A DNA stretch of 64,000 nucleotides from Ophioderma brevispina (GCA_023653785.1 JAMKCH010084951.1:38194-102193); one strand, 5' to 3'. Positions 43,540 to 56,592 are shown, counted from the stretch's first letter. Notes: generated by a model from the sequence alone, not told the origin. Program-made: numbers and translations.

Positions 43540-43920
43540 CTCTCTAAATGTAGGAGTAAATTTCACTCTCAAAAAGAGTGATACGCTTTTGTACACCAAA
43601 CCACTCCAAAATTAGTGGTGTTCACTTTAAAAGAGCAATTTCCACTAAAAAAAGAGTTAAAAAATCTCTCACACCAAAAAGAGTGAATTTCCACTCGTAT
43701 TGGGGAGTTGAAGTCGGACTCTCCTTTTATTAAGACGTAAGAAGAACAAAACACAAAACGATGAAATCCACTCTTTTTGGGTTATTTTTTCAACTTTTTT
43801 TTTTTGAGTGGAAATTGCTGCTCTTTTAAAGTACAAACACACCACTCTTTTTGGAGTGGTTTAAAAGTTTTAACTCTTTTTGGGATAGGTTGAATTTTCA
43901 CCGTTTACATTTAGCGAGAG
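43540..43920. mobile_element. MITE with iterated AAAAAGAGT / ACTCTTTTT
   Basis: CTCTCTAAATGTAGGAGTAA at the left faces TTTACATTTAGCGAGAG at the right. The arms remain complementary for about 130 bp (CCACTCCAAAATTAGTGGTG / CACCACTCTTTTTGGAGTGG; TTTAAAAGAGCAATTTCCACT and its mate). The AAAAAGAGT word and its complement occur repeatedly, in both arms. 380 bp, no frame. Target duplication not clear. Confidence 0.85.
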
Positions 43921-46900
43921 CAGGAGTTGCAAATAAAAAATGTGAAATCCCGCACGATGACATTTGACTTAGATCATATTTGAAAAGATGAAATTAGTAG
44001 TCCTTGGACTGGACTGGACAAGTCTTGTAATAGGAAAAATAGAGACAGAAATGACTAATCCTACATTTTATTCTGCAAAGTAAAAGTTATACCTACCTTA
44101 AATTGGCCTATTTTGAGGCTATTTCCTTCCACAAGCAGGTTACCTAATCGCAAACTGTCTAGCAGGAAAACTGATTTTAACAAGTCACACTTTTACACAA
44201 CACAAGTATAATGCACTGGGGAAGTCGGTGAGATGGCATAACTCTCCCTGTAAATAAAGTATGGAACATACTTGAAGGTATACTTGAAAGTCATGAATAA
44301 ATTTTTCCTTTAATAGCCACAGGGAACAATGCCTTTTTATTTTATTTCTATCTTGTTTAGGAAACGCGGTCTCCATTGAGCCTGACTCACTCAACGGGGA
44401 GTTCCCCTGTGCCAAAAAACTTCCCCCGCAGAGCTGTAGGCCATAAGCAGATGATATGATCGGATTTAGGAACAAACATGTTGAGTTACAATCGCTGAAG
44501 TCATACTACAATTTTGCTGAATTCAGCTGAAATTGTATTGCATTGCTGAAAATATGTAAAGGGTTTACTAATTTTAACCAAGATATAGAAAAAAAAAAGT
44601 ACTGGAGATTTGTTTTTGAGTTATGATAAAAATACTGCATTTTTTCCCGAGGAACCAAGAACCAAAAGGGACCTTTACTAGATGTTTATTTAGGTGAAAA
44701 TCTGCCGTTTGGGGCATACACACTAGGTGAAATTTTTTTGAAAAAATAATGTCCTTATGGTGAAACAAAATTTTTACGTGCAATATTTTGTCTTTATTTT
44801 CCAAAACTTATCTGTTTAAGACAAGCCAATTTCCTTATTTCCTCCCCAAAATCAAAGGAAAGTAACTAGCCAACCAGAATAACTTTCAACGTGGCCTCCA
44901 CCCAAAAAAAAGCAAGCTTTCTGCCCCTCACTAAGAGAAGAACAAAAGATGGATGATGGTAATTTCTCCCAATTGAGACATCAGTGAATCCACATAAATC
45001 ACAGCAAAATTTTGAGAACCAATTGACAGCTGTAGCCTATATAGCATGTACCAGAATATCACGTAAATGAGTAATAAGTACAGGTTTATATCTTGATGAA
45101 TAGACCGTGAACAGACATGATTTAGATATGACACAAAGTGCTGTGTTCTAATTTTACCTGGGCAGGTGTTGGTGATCAGTCATGTGATGCATAAAGAAAA
45201 AATCTGCATGTTAAAATTTGCAAGATCCCCCTGGCAGGGACTAACCTTCACAGGGCAAAGGGTCACAATATGAGTTAGGGTCATTGAGGTCAATATTGTA
45301 CACTCCAGTATTCTTTTGGGCCAGTGATTTTTGTGAGCGAGGATGAAGTAAACTGTCATGCACATAGAATACGTAGGACATGACGACTTTTGTAAAGTAT
45401 TGAAATGGTAAGACCAGATTTTGCATAACCTTGAAGGGAATTAAGACAAGAACATAAGTGTTTAACAGATATGATCTTTGACTTACAAATATACTCTAGG
45501 TCAAAAGGACCATCCTTTGCATTCATGAAGCTTGACCTTGTTTCCCCCCTTGAAACTAAGCCTTTTAAGACACATCAAACTATTCCCTATTTTTTATTCT
45601 AAAATGAGCTCCACCCAATATTTGCAAACCAAAACCATTTTTATCTAAAGCGGAGCAACTTTAAAACTGACCAGTACTACTGAAATTTACCCTTTTTAAA
45701 ATTGATTTTGACTATATTGGTGTATCTCCAATGGGGAGTAAGGAAATTCATAGGAACAGCTATTGGTTGACCCACACATACACACTCTCATACACAATCA
45801 AAATATTGTGCCAACTTACAAACTACTCTGGTACACGAAGACACACACTGAAAGACATCTTGATACTCGCTCGTAAATTTGCACTTTATTCATGATAACA
45901 AACCACCACTACTACAATAGCTCTTAAATACGTTAGGGACTTTATGACGACCCTACTTACATGCCTATCAAAATCCACCTCATCCCGGCAAACACGCAAT
46001 CCCCAATGCAATTTATAGACGCAAAAAAGCCCCCTCTGGGTAGAAGGGCATTGGGAGTATAGACGTACACTATCAAAACCTTTCTCTCCTCCTTTCTCCT
46101 GTAACTCACAGCCAGTCCCTGGTGCATTTAAGGCCTCTATTTTAACACGCATGCCGTAAGCTCACTCACATTATACAGACAATGACCATTTATCATATGG
46201 TCCCCTGGAGAATTTTGGGGCATTTATAGTCATTTCAGGATAACCTGGAACCAACCCCTATACCCTTTTCCTTGCTGTTTCATGTACAACTCTTGATGTG
46301 GCATTTGGCAAGGAAGAGAATTATTGTAAATGTTTTGGGCTTCTCTTACAAGATCATATTAAGAACCCCAAAACCCCTGGAATGCTGTGATGCGAACTCA
46401 ATGGCTTTTACCATGAGGTAAGAGGGTCCACAATTCTTGTGAACAAGGTTAGTTTTGGCTGAATGGTGGATTCAGACCATATTTCAAAGGGAACTCTGTT
46501 AATTTGGCACAATCAATGAATGTTGAACCACAGTACAATGCTATAGACTGGCAACTACTTCCAATCTATCCTGAACCAAATAAAGTGATGCCATCTAGCA
46601 AATAGGTCATTTTGTTCGGAGCAAACTCAAAATTCAGTTTCCAGTTTGATTTTTTGTGCCAATTTCTAGGCTTTTATTTTGCAGAAAAACCACCATTTCA
46701 ATTGGACTTAAGGTTCCAGAGATTTGGTCATGAAAACCCAAATCCATTTCATAATTGCTCATATTTTTCCTAATCATGACAGACGTAAGTTTCTTTTTAA
46801 ACAGGAAATTTCAAAATGAAAGAACACAGCTACAACTGAACAAAGCTACAACTGACTTTTCGATTATGGGCACATTGTATTTACTGTCTTCTGTAGCATC

Positions 46901-47685
46901 TATGGCAAACACTTGCTTCAAACTGGCCAAATAATGGTAAAAGAAAATGAACAAACTTTCAAAAGTCTCAAAGACAAAGTCGGTGTCAATTCAGAAGTGT
47001 ATGACATTCAAGTAAATCCCCTTTTTGTGGGCTTATTTTTAATTAAGACACACACTTGCTTCATATTTTCAAAAGTAAAATTTCAATGTTGAAAAGTGAG
47101 GTATAATTAGAAAGCTTGTTTTTCATCCATTAGATCATTATAAAGTTATAATCTTTTCAACAACAAAACAAATGCAACGTTTGATGTGGAGGGTGGCATG
47201 TTACATATAAAGCTGACAGTGCTATGTCTGGTTTGACTGGTCCTTGAAAGTTGAAACTACCTGTGCACATCGCTCCTCAAGAAGCTTTGAATCCGCTTCT
47301 GACTATACTGTACCTTTCTATCACCAAATATGCAGCACACACAAAAAGGCGAAGTAATTGATCCCTCAAGCCAGCTCAAGATGCCAGCAAAAGCCAAAAA
47401 AAAGTCATACTACTCAGCTTCAATATTCCACAGCAACAGACCAGGTATGACCATGCATCTCAAATAGCATTGTGATGATGGGAACGGATACGAAGGTCAA
47501 GAACCATCCGGAAAGAGCTCGTTTAAAGTAGAGAATAATAAATAATTTTGTTAGTTGGCATCTGCTGACTGTCTGGGACCCATGCTATGGATACAACACT
47601 GCCTGGCACAAGTAGTTGTATACCACATGTCAACCAATAGTACCCGTGTTATGGGCAGGTCAAAATCAAATTGTTGCATTTTGCA
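43921..47685. other. Long gene-free stretch
   Basis: The largest interval without a recognised element. Frames at 44185-44475 (-) and 45886-46152 (-) are 96 and 88 codons, without domains. A CCCTCTGGGTAGAAGGGCATTGGG stretch at about 46031 forms a weak hairpin. Diverged old repeats may be present but I could not define any. Confidence 0.4.
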
Positions 47686-47689
47686 GATT

Positions 47690-49450
47690 TACTATCTACT
47701 TGAAGATAGCTGTCAATATTACAATAATCGAGGGTTGACAAACAGAAGGATCGTCATCTCCGCACTGAAGAAATATTAAAGAATTCTTTAATTCTGCTGT
47801 TCATAATTAAAAATTGTTTCTTTTGTTTATATGGGTTTTTGTTAATGTACATTTATTATCTTTATTAGTATGTTTACATTTTGGAGTATGAATAGATTTG
47901 TTTAGTAGAAATATTAAACATCACATTTCTCAAAAGCAGATGCAGACAGCAAATTAAGAAATTTTCCTATTCTTTAATATTTCTTTCAGTGCGGAGTACG
48001 TCCTTGATTGTCAACCCTCGATAAATGTGAATGTAATGGGGTTACACCTGAATTTTATACATTTCTTTTATATCAATTTGCTACAACTGAAGATAGCACT
48101 TCAAATGAAAACATCTAGCATTTAAAAAAGCAGAAAACATGCATTGTCAATTTTGCTATCTCCTGACAAGATATACTGATATTAACTTGAAATCCGCAGA
48201 CATGGCTGCACTTGAAATGTAACTCTACATTTGTCTAATTAATATTAAATACATTCCTAAAGTTGTATGTGCAATAAAACTACTACATACTAAACATACA
48301 TTGTGTATGAGGCTGTCTACTGGGACAGCTATTTTTTAATCAAAAATGTTGCTACTGAAACTGTTATCAATATCTTACAATGAATACAATTAAATCTTTA
48401 CAATTGTCTTTTTCTGATGTTTGCTACTAGAAGCAACAGCAGTATCTTACTTCAGGTACAATTGAGTCAGATCACTTATCTAATGTGTTTCTAATGAAAG
48501 CACCAATCAATTTTTTTAAGGAAGTACAATTTCTCAATTTTTGTCTGATGTGCTATCTACAGGAGAAAGCTTCACTATTTTAAAGGCAAGGCATAATTGC
48601 ATTGTACCTTTTCGCACCTACTCTGTACCATGTGATTTTATTGTGAATGGAATGTAAGCACATGATCCAAAGTAGGTGTGATGGTTATAATTATGCTGAA
48701 GGTAAACAACCTGATTTATATTTCTCAAATGTGCTATCCACTTGAGAGACCGCCATGCATATTTTTGCAAGTGATACAATTAATTTATTGTCCAAATGCG
48801 CTAACTACTAACAGACAGCTACATTATGTAAAAGCAGTAACAATTAAAACAAGTTACTATTACAAGCGGAAGAAGTGGAGACCTGGACAGAGCATGATTT
48901 TATCTATGGGGGTACAATTGATCCATTTTGTTCTGATCATACTATCTACTGAAGAAGCTACCAATATTTTTAAAGTACAATTGATATATTTTCCCAATAG
49001 TGCTATCAATTGGAGAGAGTTTTTTCAATATTTTTCTGCTGATTTACTATCTACAACGGAGATAGCTATCAATATTTTACAGGAGTACTTGATGTATCTT
49101 ATACTTTTCTAATATGCTATCTCCTGAAGAAAGTACCATCGCTTAAATGAAGTACATTGATATATTTTGTCCAATGTGCTTATCTACTGCATAACAAACT
49201 GTCAATATTTTAAATGAGGTACAATTGATTCAATTTTGTCCATTGTATCAACTATCATTATATTGATATAGTTGGTCTGATGTCTAATCATTGCACAGCT
49301 TTCCATTTTTAAAGCGGTTTAGTTGATTTTTTTTTAAACAATCGCGACCTACTGTACACAACTATCATTTTTACTTGGGGTACAAATTGATATAGTTTTT
49401 TCTAATGTACTCTATCTTGTGGAGAATTGCCATCATAATCCTTAATAAGG
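47690..49450 (+). repeat. Degenerate tandem array related to GCTATCTAC...AGATAGC
   Basis: Roughly fifteen units, each of the form GTACAATTGAT-ATTTTGTC-AATGTGCTATCTACTG-AGA-AGCTATCAATATTTTAAA, with anchors at about 48155, 48349, 48423, 48484, 48549, 48730, 48796, 48941, 49001, 49046, 49114 and 49177. Spacing drifts around 60-75 bp. The most regular part is 48900-49230. The same anchor word centres the array at 19165-19600. Confidence 0.75.
47729..48020. mobile_element. Inverted-repeat MITE inserted in the tandem array
   Basis: CGAGGGTTGACAAACAGAAG at the left and TTGATTGTCAACCCTCG at the right. Arms stay complementary through TCCGCACTGAAGAAATATTA and AAAGAATT for about 75 bp. 292 bp; the centre is AT-rich. 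It splits a unit (ATAGCTGTCAATATTACAA | ...) of the surrounding array. Target duplication uncertain (TA or AT). Confidence 0.85.
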
Positions 49451-50433
49451 TACAATGTGTTTGGTTTTTTGTATAGGAAAAGAATATAAGTAGGAGCTTG
49501 TTATGAGCTAGCAACTGTACACCTCATGTTTATACACAACAGAGCACAAATGCCATTAACTCCTGCATCCGATTGTAGGACTCAAACCTGTGTTATGCAT
49601 TTGGCTGCAATAAATGCTTTTTTCGTAGCAATATCCTGCCTGTCAGATTAACTGGACTAAAGATGATAACTGTCGAAGCCAACTGGGTGACTCTCATATC
49701 AACAAGTGTAATAGAGTGACTCATAATCCTACCTACACTATAACACCGGCCATAATGGGTGTCTGGGGTGTATTTGCAACAGCAATCCTGACTTTATGAC
49801 TACCACAGTGCCATCTTTTACTACAGACATTTTACAAATGCTCTTGTCAGATTTAGACTGTGACTGAGCTAGAATGTTTGGTCACTGAGCTGTTTGTGCC
49901 GGTTCTGCATAAGTTGTTATTTTTGTGAAATTATTTTTGTGAACTTTGCAAATCAACGTGTAATGGAAACTCAATAAAGATTAAGTGGCAAAGTATTATT
50001 GTAATAAACTTATTGTACTTGTCATAAAAATGAACCTATTCAAAATTATTTTAAATCACTAAACATTTTGCATGCAACAGTTGCTGTTTAGGCAGAATCT
50101 ATTAACAAGTTTCTGTTTATACATCATTATATTTTCATGTGTCTTAGCTTCTATTATTGCTTCCACGGTAGGTCATGACATTTGTGAAAATAATCCATGC
50201 AAATAATGGTGTTTATAGGAGCTGCTGTTCCCCAGGAATTGGGGAAAATATCCTTAGCATCACTTAATTACAAATTGGATAAAAGATGTTTTCCCTCAAC
50301 AAGACATTGCCCCATAAGGGGCTTAGTAAAATTCATCTTTGATCAGCTCATTAAAAAAAGAAAAATACCAGGAGCAAAACTGACATAAAACATTATTTAT
50401 GTGAGGCAAGAATTCACTCCTAATCACATTTGT
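49451..50433. other. Gene-free stretch
   Basis: No repeat or exon recognised. Confidence 0.4.
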
Positions 50434-50555
50434 ATGTGTGAGCATGTGTGTGTGTGTGTGTGAGGGTGTGTGTGTGTGTGTGTGTGAGTGTGCGTACGCA
50501 AGCGTGTGTGTGCAAGTATGTGTGTGTGTATTTATGTGTGTATGTGTTCGTGCAG
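50434..50555. repeat. TG microsatellite, interrupted
   Basis: GT dinucleotide runs broken by GAGG, GCGTACGCAAGC and GTATTTAT. Such alternating purine-pyrimidine DNA can adopt Z-form. Confidence 0.95.
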
Positions 50556-51865
50556 ATATTACCGGGAAATAGCATGTGGGGATGTTTTAAGCCCTGTGGG
50601 GACCATTTTTTTGTTTAAGCTAATTAATATGTATTAGGTCTTAGAGACAGCCCATCACCCTTATTATTATATAATGGAAAAAAGCCTTAAATAGTATTGG
50701 GGTTTATTCTGTTAAAGGGAGAATTTCACCTAAACACAGTTTAATACAGTTGTCTAAGAAAGTGTTTCATTTAAACACTGTCTAGCAAAAAAAAATAAAA
50801 AATAAAAGGAGGCACTCATAACCAATGCGTGAAAGCCCTTAAGGGAAAGATGAAACGATAGTAAGAAATGGAAAGGGTAATGGAATATCTGAAGGATAGT
50901 TTGTTGCTCGTGAGGAAGAGCAATTTGTACCCAAGAGTAACTCAATCAATCAGATAACCAAAATAACTGTGGTGTATGTAACTTCTTTGTACAAATACAA
51001 CACTGATCCATAATGAGAATGATGCTCAAATGTGGAAGGTCACAAAAAAAGCTTAACCTCACATTAAATGAATTATTATCTATGGTGGCTTCCAAAAATG
51101 TGATTATTATTTTATGTGGTTATGAAGCCTGAAATGGATAAGGCAAAACTGTGTTTTGGAGTAAGACTCACAACAGATTGGACATTACATTACTATTACA
51201 TGTAACTTCTGACAAAGATGGTATATTATTTTAAGAAAAGATACTAATATTTTAATTTTGATGGGTAAAGACCGAGTAGGCAAATAATGTGTCCAAATCT
51301 ACAGCACCATAGTACTCATGCCCTGTCAGTGAATCCATCACTGCTACAAAGAAACCAATCGATAATGACATTGAAGGCAACTGCAACATAAGCTTCATTA
51401 ATATGCAAATGATGACCCAAAAATAAAATGACCATAATGTCATCATCATGCTTATTCATCTACCAATTTGATGAGTGTACATAATGCATTCCAGTAGTAA
51501 AGTGGATTAATGGTTAAGTGTCCGCCTTTGCGGCCTAGCTCCAAAAACAACGAGTGTGTAGGGATACGCTCATCACACTGATCATTGACCCTACAAGATG
51601 TGAAACCTGCAACCAAATCTGCTTTCAGGAAGTTGTGCCTGTATATCCTTCAATGTATGACTTCTTAGAGAAAGTGATGACACAAGTTCATTAAAGAGCT
51701 TACCGCATTAGATAATTGGGATCGTTATATTTCAGGAACTAACATCCCAAATTGGCCCCGAGTATAATCTACTTGTTAAGAAAATTCCCAGGGAGATGAA
51801 CATATCTGCAGAAAATGTCAACACATTAGGCAAAATCTTACTGCAAAGATTTCTTCATGTCTTCT
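50556..51865. other. Gene-free stretch
   Basis: A tRNA-like A-box word (GTGGATTAATGGTTAAGTG) is at about 51502, with no B box nearby. Possibly a decayed SINE head. Nothing else. Confidence 0.4.
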
Positions 51866-52208
51866 TTACAGGGGCACTCATGATCCACGCCTAGTCCACC
51901 CGACTACTACAAAACTTGAGATTTCCATATCATCTGAACACCGTTAAACATTAGTAATTCCATGTGTGCCAAATCTGACGTACAAATTTGGTCGTGTATG
52001 TAAGAATCGCAATTTTGTATTTTCTGTCGTAAACGGACAGAAATTATAGCCACAGTGGCCTATGGGACTGTGGAAACGAGCAATTTGCCTCATAACACAA
52101 ACAAGCAAAGTCTGGATCAGCTAAAAAGTTGTGCATAAGCTGTTTCTCAAGGAATCTAGTGAACAATGAATAAAACAGAAGTACTGGAATCACGAAATTG
52201 CACCTTAA
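51866..52208 (+). mobile_element. TTAA MITE, family 2 copy 4
   Basis: The left end is diverged (TTTACAGGGGCACTCATGAT); the right end is intact (ATCACGAAATTGCACCTTAA). The interior is collinear with 11876-12181: TTGAGATTTCCATATCATCTG, TTCCATGTGTGCCAAATCTG, TTTTCTGTCGTAAACGGACAG and CTGGATCAGCT. Confidence 0.75.
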
Positions 52209-53040
52209 AAAATTAACCAAATTCATTTAATAATTGGAAGCTCTCCCGTATAATCCAGACCCTTAAAACTTCAGATTTTTAAATTCTTTATGATAAAGAA
52301 TGTACAGTTACTACTGGAATATCACAGTAATCTATTAATATAATTTAGGTAAAACATACTTATGCGCCTGTGGAAGGTCTAGTATTATTACATCTTGATC
52401 TAGTTGCAAATCTTAAATGGCACTTTATAGTTATGGTGAATTAACAAGTGTTCATCCCCACACCCACACTTTTATTTTAGATCCAGCATTTATTTGGTTT
52501 CAGTTAGAACAGGCATTTTACTATAGTAACATGTAATTGTGTGTACATAATGCCATCACTCCAACAAACTGCGGGGGTTCAAGACTGTAACAAAATTAAA
52601 ACAGAAAAAAGACACAAAACAGACTCACCTCAACTTGCAATCTAACAGAGTAAAGACCAATCTGGACAAAGTGGCAATCAGGAAAATTTTCCAAAAATGC
52701 ATTGCTCACTAAACATATTACCCTCTAACTTGAGATCCGAAAGGGCACCCCAGCGGTTTGCCCCATGCAAAATTTCTCACTTATTCAAGAGAAATTATAA
52801 GTAGTGGTGACACCAATTTGACAAACTGTTATAGCTAGGGATATGCAAGAGCTATTACCTCTGCAAAAATCATTGAGGACTCTGCCATTAGACTCAAAGG
52901 TCATGATTAATGTTATCAGCGCCATCAAATATGCCCTTCTCCATAGAGAGAGGTGTAAACTAGATTTTAACAAAAATCATATTGCCCGCAATGAAACGTT
53001 GTAAAATTTACACATGGGTACAAATAATCCAATTGTTGCC
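52209..53040. other. Gene-free stretch
   Basis: Nothing recognised. Confidence 0.4.
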
Positions 53041-53118
53041 AAAAGTGTGTCGCCATTAATATATTGTTTTATTCTGTTTTTGTCATAATAATGAGACCTC
53101 CAAACAGCTGTGAACAGA
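53041..53118 (+). repeat. Short dispersed repeat shared with 19000
   Basis: AAAAGTGTGTCGCCATTAAT, TTCTGTTTTTGTCATAATAA and TGAGACCTCCAAA align in order with 19000-19075, which also lies near a GCTATCTAC-type array. Confidence 0.6.
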
Positions 53119-53429
53119 CCAGTCTTCTGTTAGTCCCAGAAAAAAATTCTATAAATACATTTCCACAGTACTTTTGTAATGTGCAAGGTATCCCCACTAA
53201 CTGAGAGCAAGACCGGTCTTTTATACATACAATCAAGATTAACACTCAATGTTGCTACAACAATTTCATTTGGTTTATTTAATCTTTCCTGGAGACTGGC
53301 CAGCAACCCAACTGTGGAAAAAAAGTGCACGTGGCAGCTTAGGACCGCACACTCTGCATTACTAGCACGGTAATGTCGGGCTAGGGTCATGCCTATAACC
53401 AATCCAATGTATGGTGGACATGACCCCAT

Positions 53430-54149
53430 TACTTTTGCACTTATATTCTACATCTTTATATGAAGAGATGCTCCAAGTTGTGCAAAATACACTATAGCTA
53501 CTATAATATATTTACCCTAGGGTTACATTATGACCTTGGTGTTCCCGTAATGTTATCTCCAAGTACTTATCAAATGTCAGTTCATTCTTATACTGAAACA
53601 CAATTATATTAATATAGAGGTGTGCAAGTTCAAATCTGGTCAAGCCCACATTTTTGTTTTTCAACATGTTTGCTGGTCAATAAAAAGTTCATCCTTGTCT
53701 ACCTGTACTGAAACCATGTATGATCCAAAATCAGATTTCATTAGAAGGTAGAAGACGTTTGCACTTTCTCTTTGCCGTGGTACTGGTACCTTGAAAATAA
53801 TCCATGTGATGAAACCCACAAGGCACTGATGGGTAATATTTCCAAAGCGAGCAATTTGTTGATGAGGGCAGTACATCAGCTTGTTAACCCTGTATTGACA
53901 ATAGCTTACAGGCCTTACATATCATATGATGTCTAGTAAGTGGTAACAGCACACTCTCCTATGCCGTTGGCTTGGTGGTACTTTGGTGACATCTAACCTA
54001 TTGAAGAGTGTTGTTGTAGTGGCTACAATGACACATGACCTATATTATTGGTAGCATGTAGTCAGGTTGTGACTTGTGACCTGGTGAGATTGAGTGTTAT
54101 CAATCAACTTAGAAACATGGAAATGCTTGCTCAAGAGAGAAAATATGTA
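53430..54149. other. Gene-free stretch
   Basis: Nothing recognised. Confidence 0.4.
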
Positions 54150-54470
54150 TTAAAGGTGCATTTCCTGATCCTAGCACCTCATTTTTGGTTTATGGTTCAC
54201 AGAGAAGAGGTTATTTTCAAAATTTCAGTTGATTCCGAAAGTTCGTTTTCAGGTTATGAGCAAATGTTTGTATCAGGCCACTGTGTTGTAATTTTTGTCC
54301 GTTTACGGACAGAAAATACAACATTAGAAATTTCTCCCAGAGTAGATCAAATTTGCATGTAAGATTAATCACACATACTATACTTGGCCAACAGTTCAGA
54401 TGATATAAAAATCTCAACTTTTTTGAGGTTGTTGGGGGATGAGGCTGTGGATCATGAAATGCCCTTTTAA
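54150..54470 (-). mobile_element. TTAA MITE, family 2 copy 5
   Basis: TTAAAGGTGCATTTCCTGATCC and GGATCATGAAATGCCCTTTTAA give clear inverted ends with TTAA at both edges. The interior is the reverse complement of 11876-12181 and 51866-52208, including TTTTTGTCCGTTTACGGACAG, itself a short hairpin. 321 bp. Best-preserved copy of the family. Confidence 0.9.
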
Positions 54471-54599
54471 GCTTACAAGGTTGCACACCACTGAATAAGG
54501 TACCATTTGTTATGTAAAAATTACTCTAATTAGAAAATCTCTGGTTCCCTCTAATTTTCCCCCTTAAATTTTGAACAAGATGTTATAGATTAACACTGA

Positions 54600-54765
54600 A
54601 TTTAAAAGCTTGTCCCCTTAAATCTTGCAGCTTCTGTATCTGTGAATAAGCTGACACAATTGTTAGCTATTTGTCCAATAAACCTCTGAAACGTTCTCGG
54701 TAGCTGTTCTACAACCAATCAAGTGCAAATTTAGTGAAATATCCACACTTAAAACAATTTAGTCA
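54600..54765 (+). repeat. Fragment related to 13812-14182
   Basis: TTTGTCCAATAAACCTCTGA, AACGTTCTCGGTAGCTGTTC and CTACAACCAATCAAGTGCA align in order with 14070-14130. Ends not defined. Confidence 0.6.
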
Positions 54766-55714
54766 TTATGATGCAGAACATATGTCATCAACAGTAAGCC
54801 CATGTCAACTAATTTGGTATCAAAATGATCAATTTTAATTCAATTTGATCCAGATTGTGTTTAAATTTGACAAATTATTTTGGTGAGCTCCCCACTGACT
54901 AATCTGTTTTAGAGTGTCTATCCTCAGAAAATCCTAAAGGTTGTTATTTAATTAATAATTTGCTCTTGCAAATTGGATACCCCATTTCACCTTGGCATAA
55001 TTTATACATCCTAACATTCAATTGTCTTTCATATGCCACGTTATAAGGATATTGGATTGGGTATGAGAGGGTTGTGGAATGGTTGAAGAGGGGGGCTACA
55101 GGGTGTGTTTGGTAGGTGCCCCCTGATCCTCCCGCCCTCTCCTTTCCCCCTTATGTCGTGAAACATCATTTAAAGTTTAAACACTGCAAATTATGATCAT
55201 ACACAATCTCAATTTCCAAACTCTACGACGTTTTCCTGGTTTTGTTGGAGGACTGCTTTCAAGTGCGTTATTTTGGCTGTTGCTAACTTTCTCTCAAATT
55301 GCACTAATCAAAATCTTTCAACACTGGAGTATTTATCAACCCAAACCCCACTTTCCCATTCTGAATGAATGCCTTGAATCCGTGATTAAAATTTAACTAA
55401 AATTGGCCATTGAAAGGCGATTGCTGATCTCGGGTTGAATAATCCAAGTTTAAGGTTTCCAAAAACGTTGACAAAGCCTTATTCTGACAAATAATTCCTG
55501 GCCACTGTTAGCCATCTAATTTGGACACACTCACAGCATCATTCTTCACTTATGCTGCAGCAATTGAAGGCCATCATTTTTATTGATTATTATGTACCAG
55601 CTGAACAATAAAAGGTAAAAATTGTCAGGAACGAAGAGCTAATATCAAGCAGCAATTCATTTGCAATTCACTCAACAGTACCAGCATTGCTTTTTTTTTC
55701 CATGAATATTCAAC
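54766..55714. other. Gene-free stretch
   Basis: G- and C-rich low-complexity words at 55075-55150; otherwise nothing recognised. Confidence 0.4.
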
Positions 55715-55983
55715 AGTAACAAATCCATAATTCAATTGCAATGTGTCTATACTGCGCTATACTAAACACATACAGTACTTAGGGATAAAAATGTTCCAAA
55801 AGTTTAAGAACCACAGGACTTTCATGACATGCTAAAATTCCTAAGTCACTAATGCTTTAGGGCTAAATTGATCATATAGCAGGATTGTTTTATGTGTTAA
55901 GAATAGGATTGTTGTGGAATCACATACCCTATTGTAGGGAAATTCCCCAATCGGTTGCATGTGGGATTGATTCAAACACCCCG
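55715..55983 (+). mobile_element. hAT-like MITE, copy 4, left end decayed
   Basis: Collinear with 4408-4707 (ATACTGCGCTATACTAAACA, TTCCAAAAGTTTAAGAACC, GTGTTAAGAATAGGATTG, GTGGGATTGATTCAAACACC). The left terminus is eroded (AAATCCATAATTCAATTGCA), and no target duplication is recognisable. The internal TTAAGAATAGGATT site is intact and unoccupied. Confidence 0.7.
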
Positions 55984-56158
55984 GGTTAACACCCCAAGTG
56001 ATACAATAGCATTGACTATTACTGCCGCAGGCCCCTTATTTATTGTATAAATACCCTTGATCATTGATGTATAATCACAAAATCCTTATTAAAACCTACT
56101 TTTACCATAAATTCCTCTTTAAGGATCTAAGTCTTACACACTACTTGGGTTGGTACCA

Positions 56159-56592
56159 GACGATATATATTATCTATAGGTTTTGGTCCGAAAGGTCTCC
56201 AATGCTTTCTAGCGGATAGCATTGCGTGGTAGTCATGCCTGGGGATACGGGGGGCAATTTACTAAGTAGATGCAACAAATGTCCGATCACAAGCACAAAG
56301 TTCCCGGTACAGGGAAAAGATCAGAAAAAGGGGATGATTGCAAAAAAACAAAAAAAATTGTTCCATTTTTTGGGGTTTTTTTATTCCCCACCCCGACCCA
56401 CCACTGGCGGATAGCATCAGAACAGTAATTTACATAATACCAATTTAGATAGAACTAAGTAGTAGTTGGAACTTTCAAAAACTATAATATTAAATGGTAT
56501 ATGTAAATATACTGTTCTGAGGCTATCCGCTAAGGAGAAGAAAGCGATGGACACCTTTCGAAAGCCTAACACCTAAGATGATATCTATCGCC
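56159..56592. mobile_element. Palindromic MITE interrupted by an insert
   Basis: The left arm GACGATATATATTATCTATAG, CCGAAAGGTCTCCAATGCTT and AGCGGATAGC is complementary to 56525-56592 (GCTATCCGCTAAGG, AAGCGATGGACACCTTTCG, GATGATATCTATCGCC). An inner hairpin pairs GCATCAGAACAGTAATTTAC with its mate at about 56500. The left arm is split by 56223-56406. Confidence 0.75.
56223..56406. mobile_element. 184-bp insert with an 11-bp direct repeat at its edges
   Basis: GCGGATAGCAT occurs at 56212-56222 and 56407-56417, immediately outside the insert and nowhere else nearby. Deleting the insert plus one copy restores a continuous MITE arm. The insert holds A and T runs and GGGGATACGGGGGGCAA, with no recognisable gene. 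The 11-bp duplication suits a retroposon or a Mutator-size (9-11 bp) duplication. Confidence 0.7.

Noticed and set aside
45886..46152. 88-codon minus-strand frame
   Set aside because: No recognisable domain, ends in a CpG-poor repeat-like stretch, length within chance.
48678..49112. 144-codon frame
   Set aside because: It lies entirely in the degenerate GCTATCTAC tandem array; openness comes from the repeat.
53130..53429. 99-codon minus-strand frame with a good polypyrimidine/CAG acceptor at about 53313
   Set aside because: The opposite strand is also open over much of it, no donor fits the end, and no family is recognised.
54048..54362. 104-codon frame
   Set aside because: Runs through a family 2 TTAA MITE whose other copies are not open in this frame.
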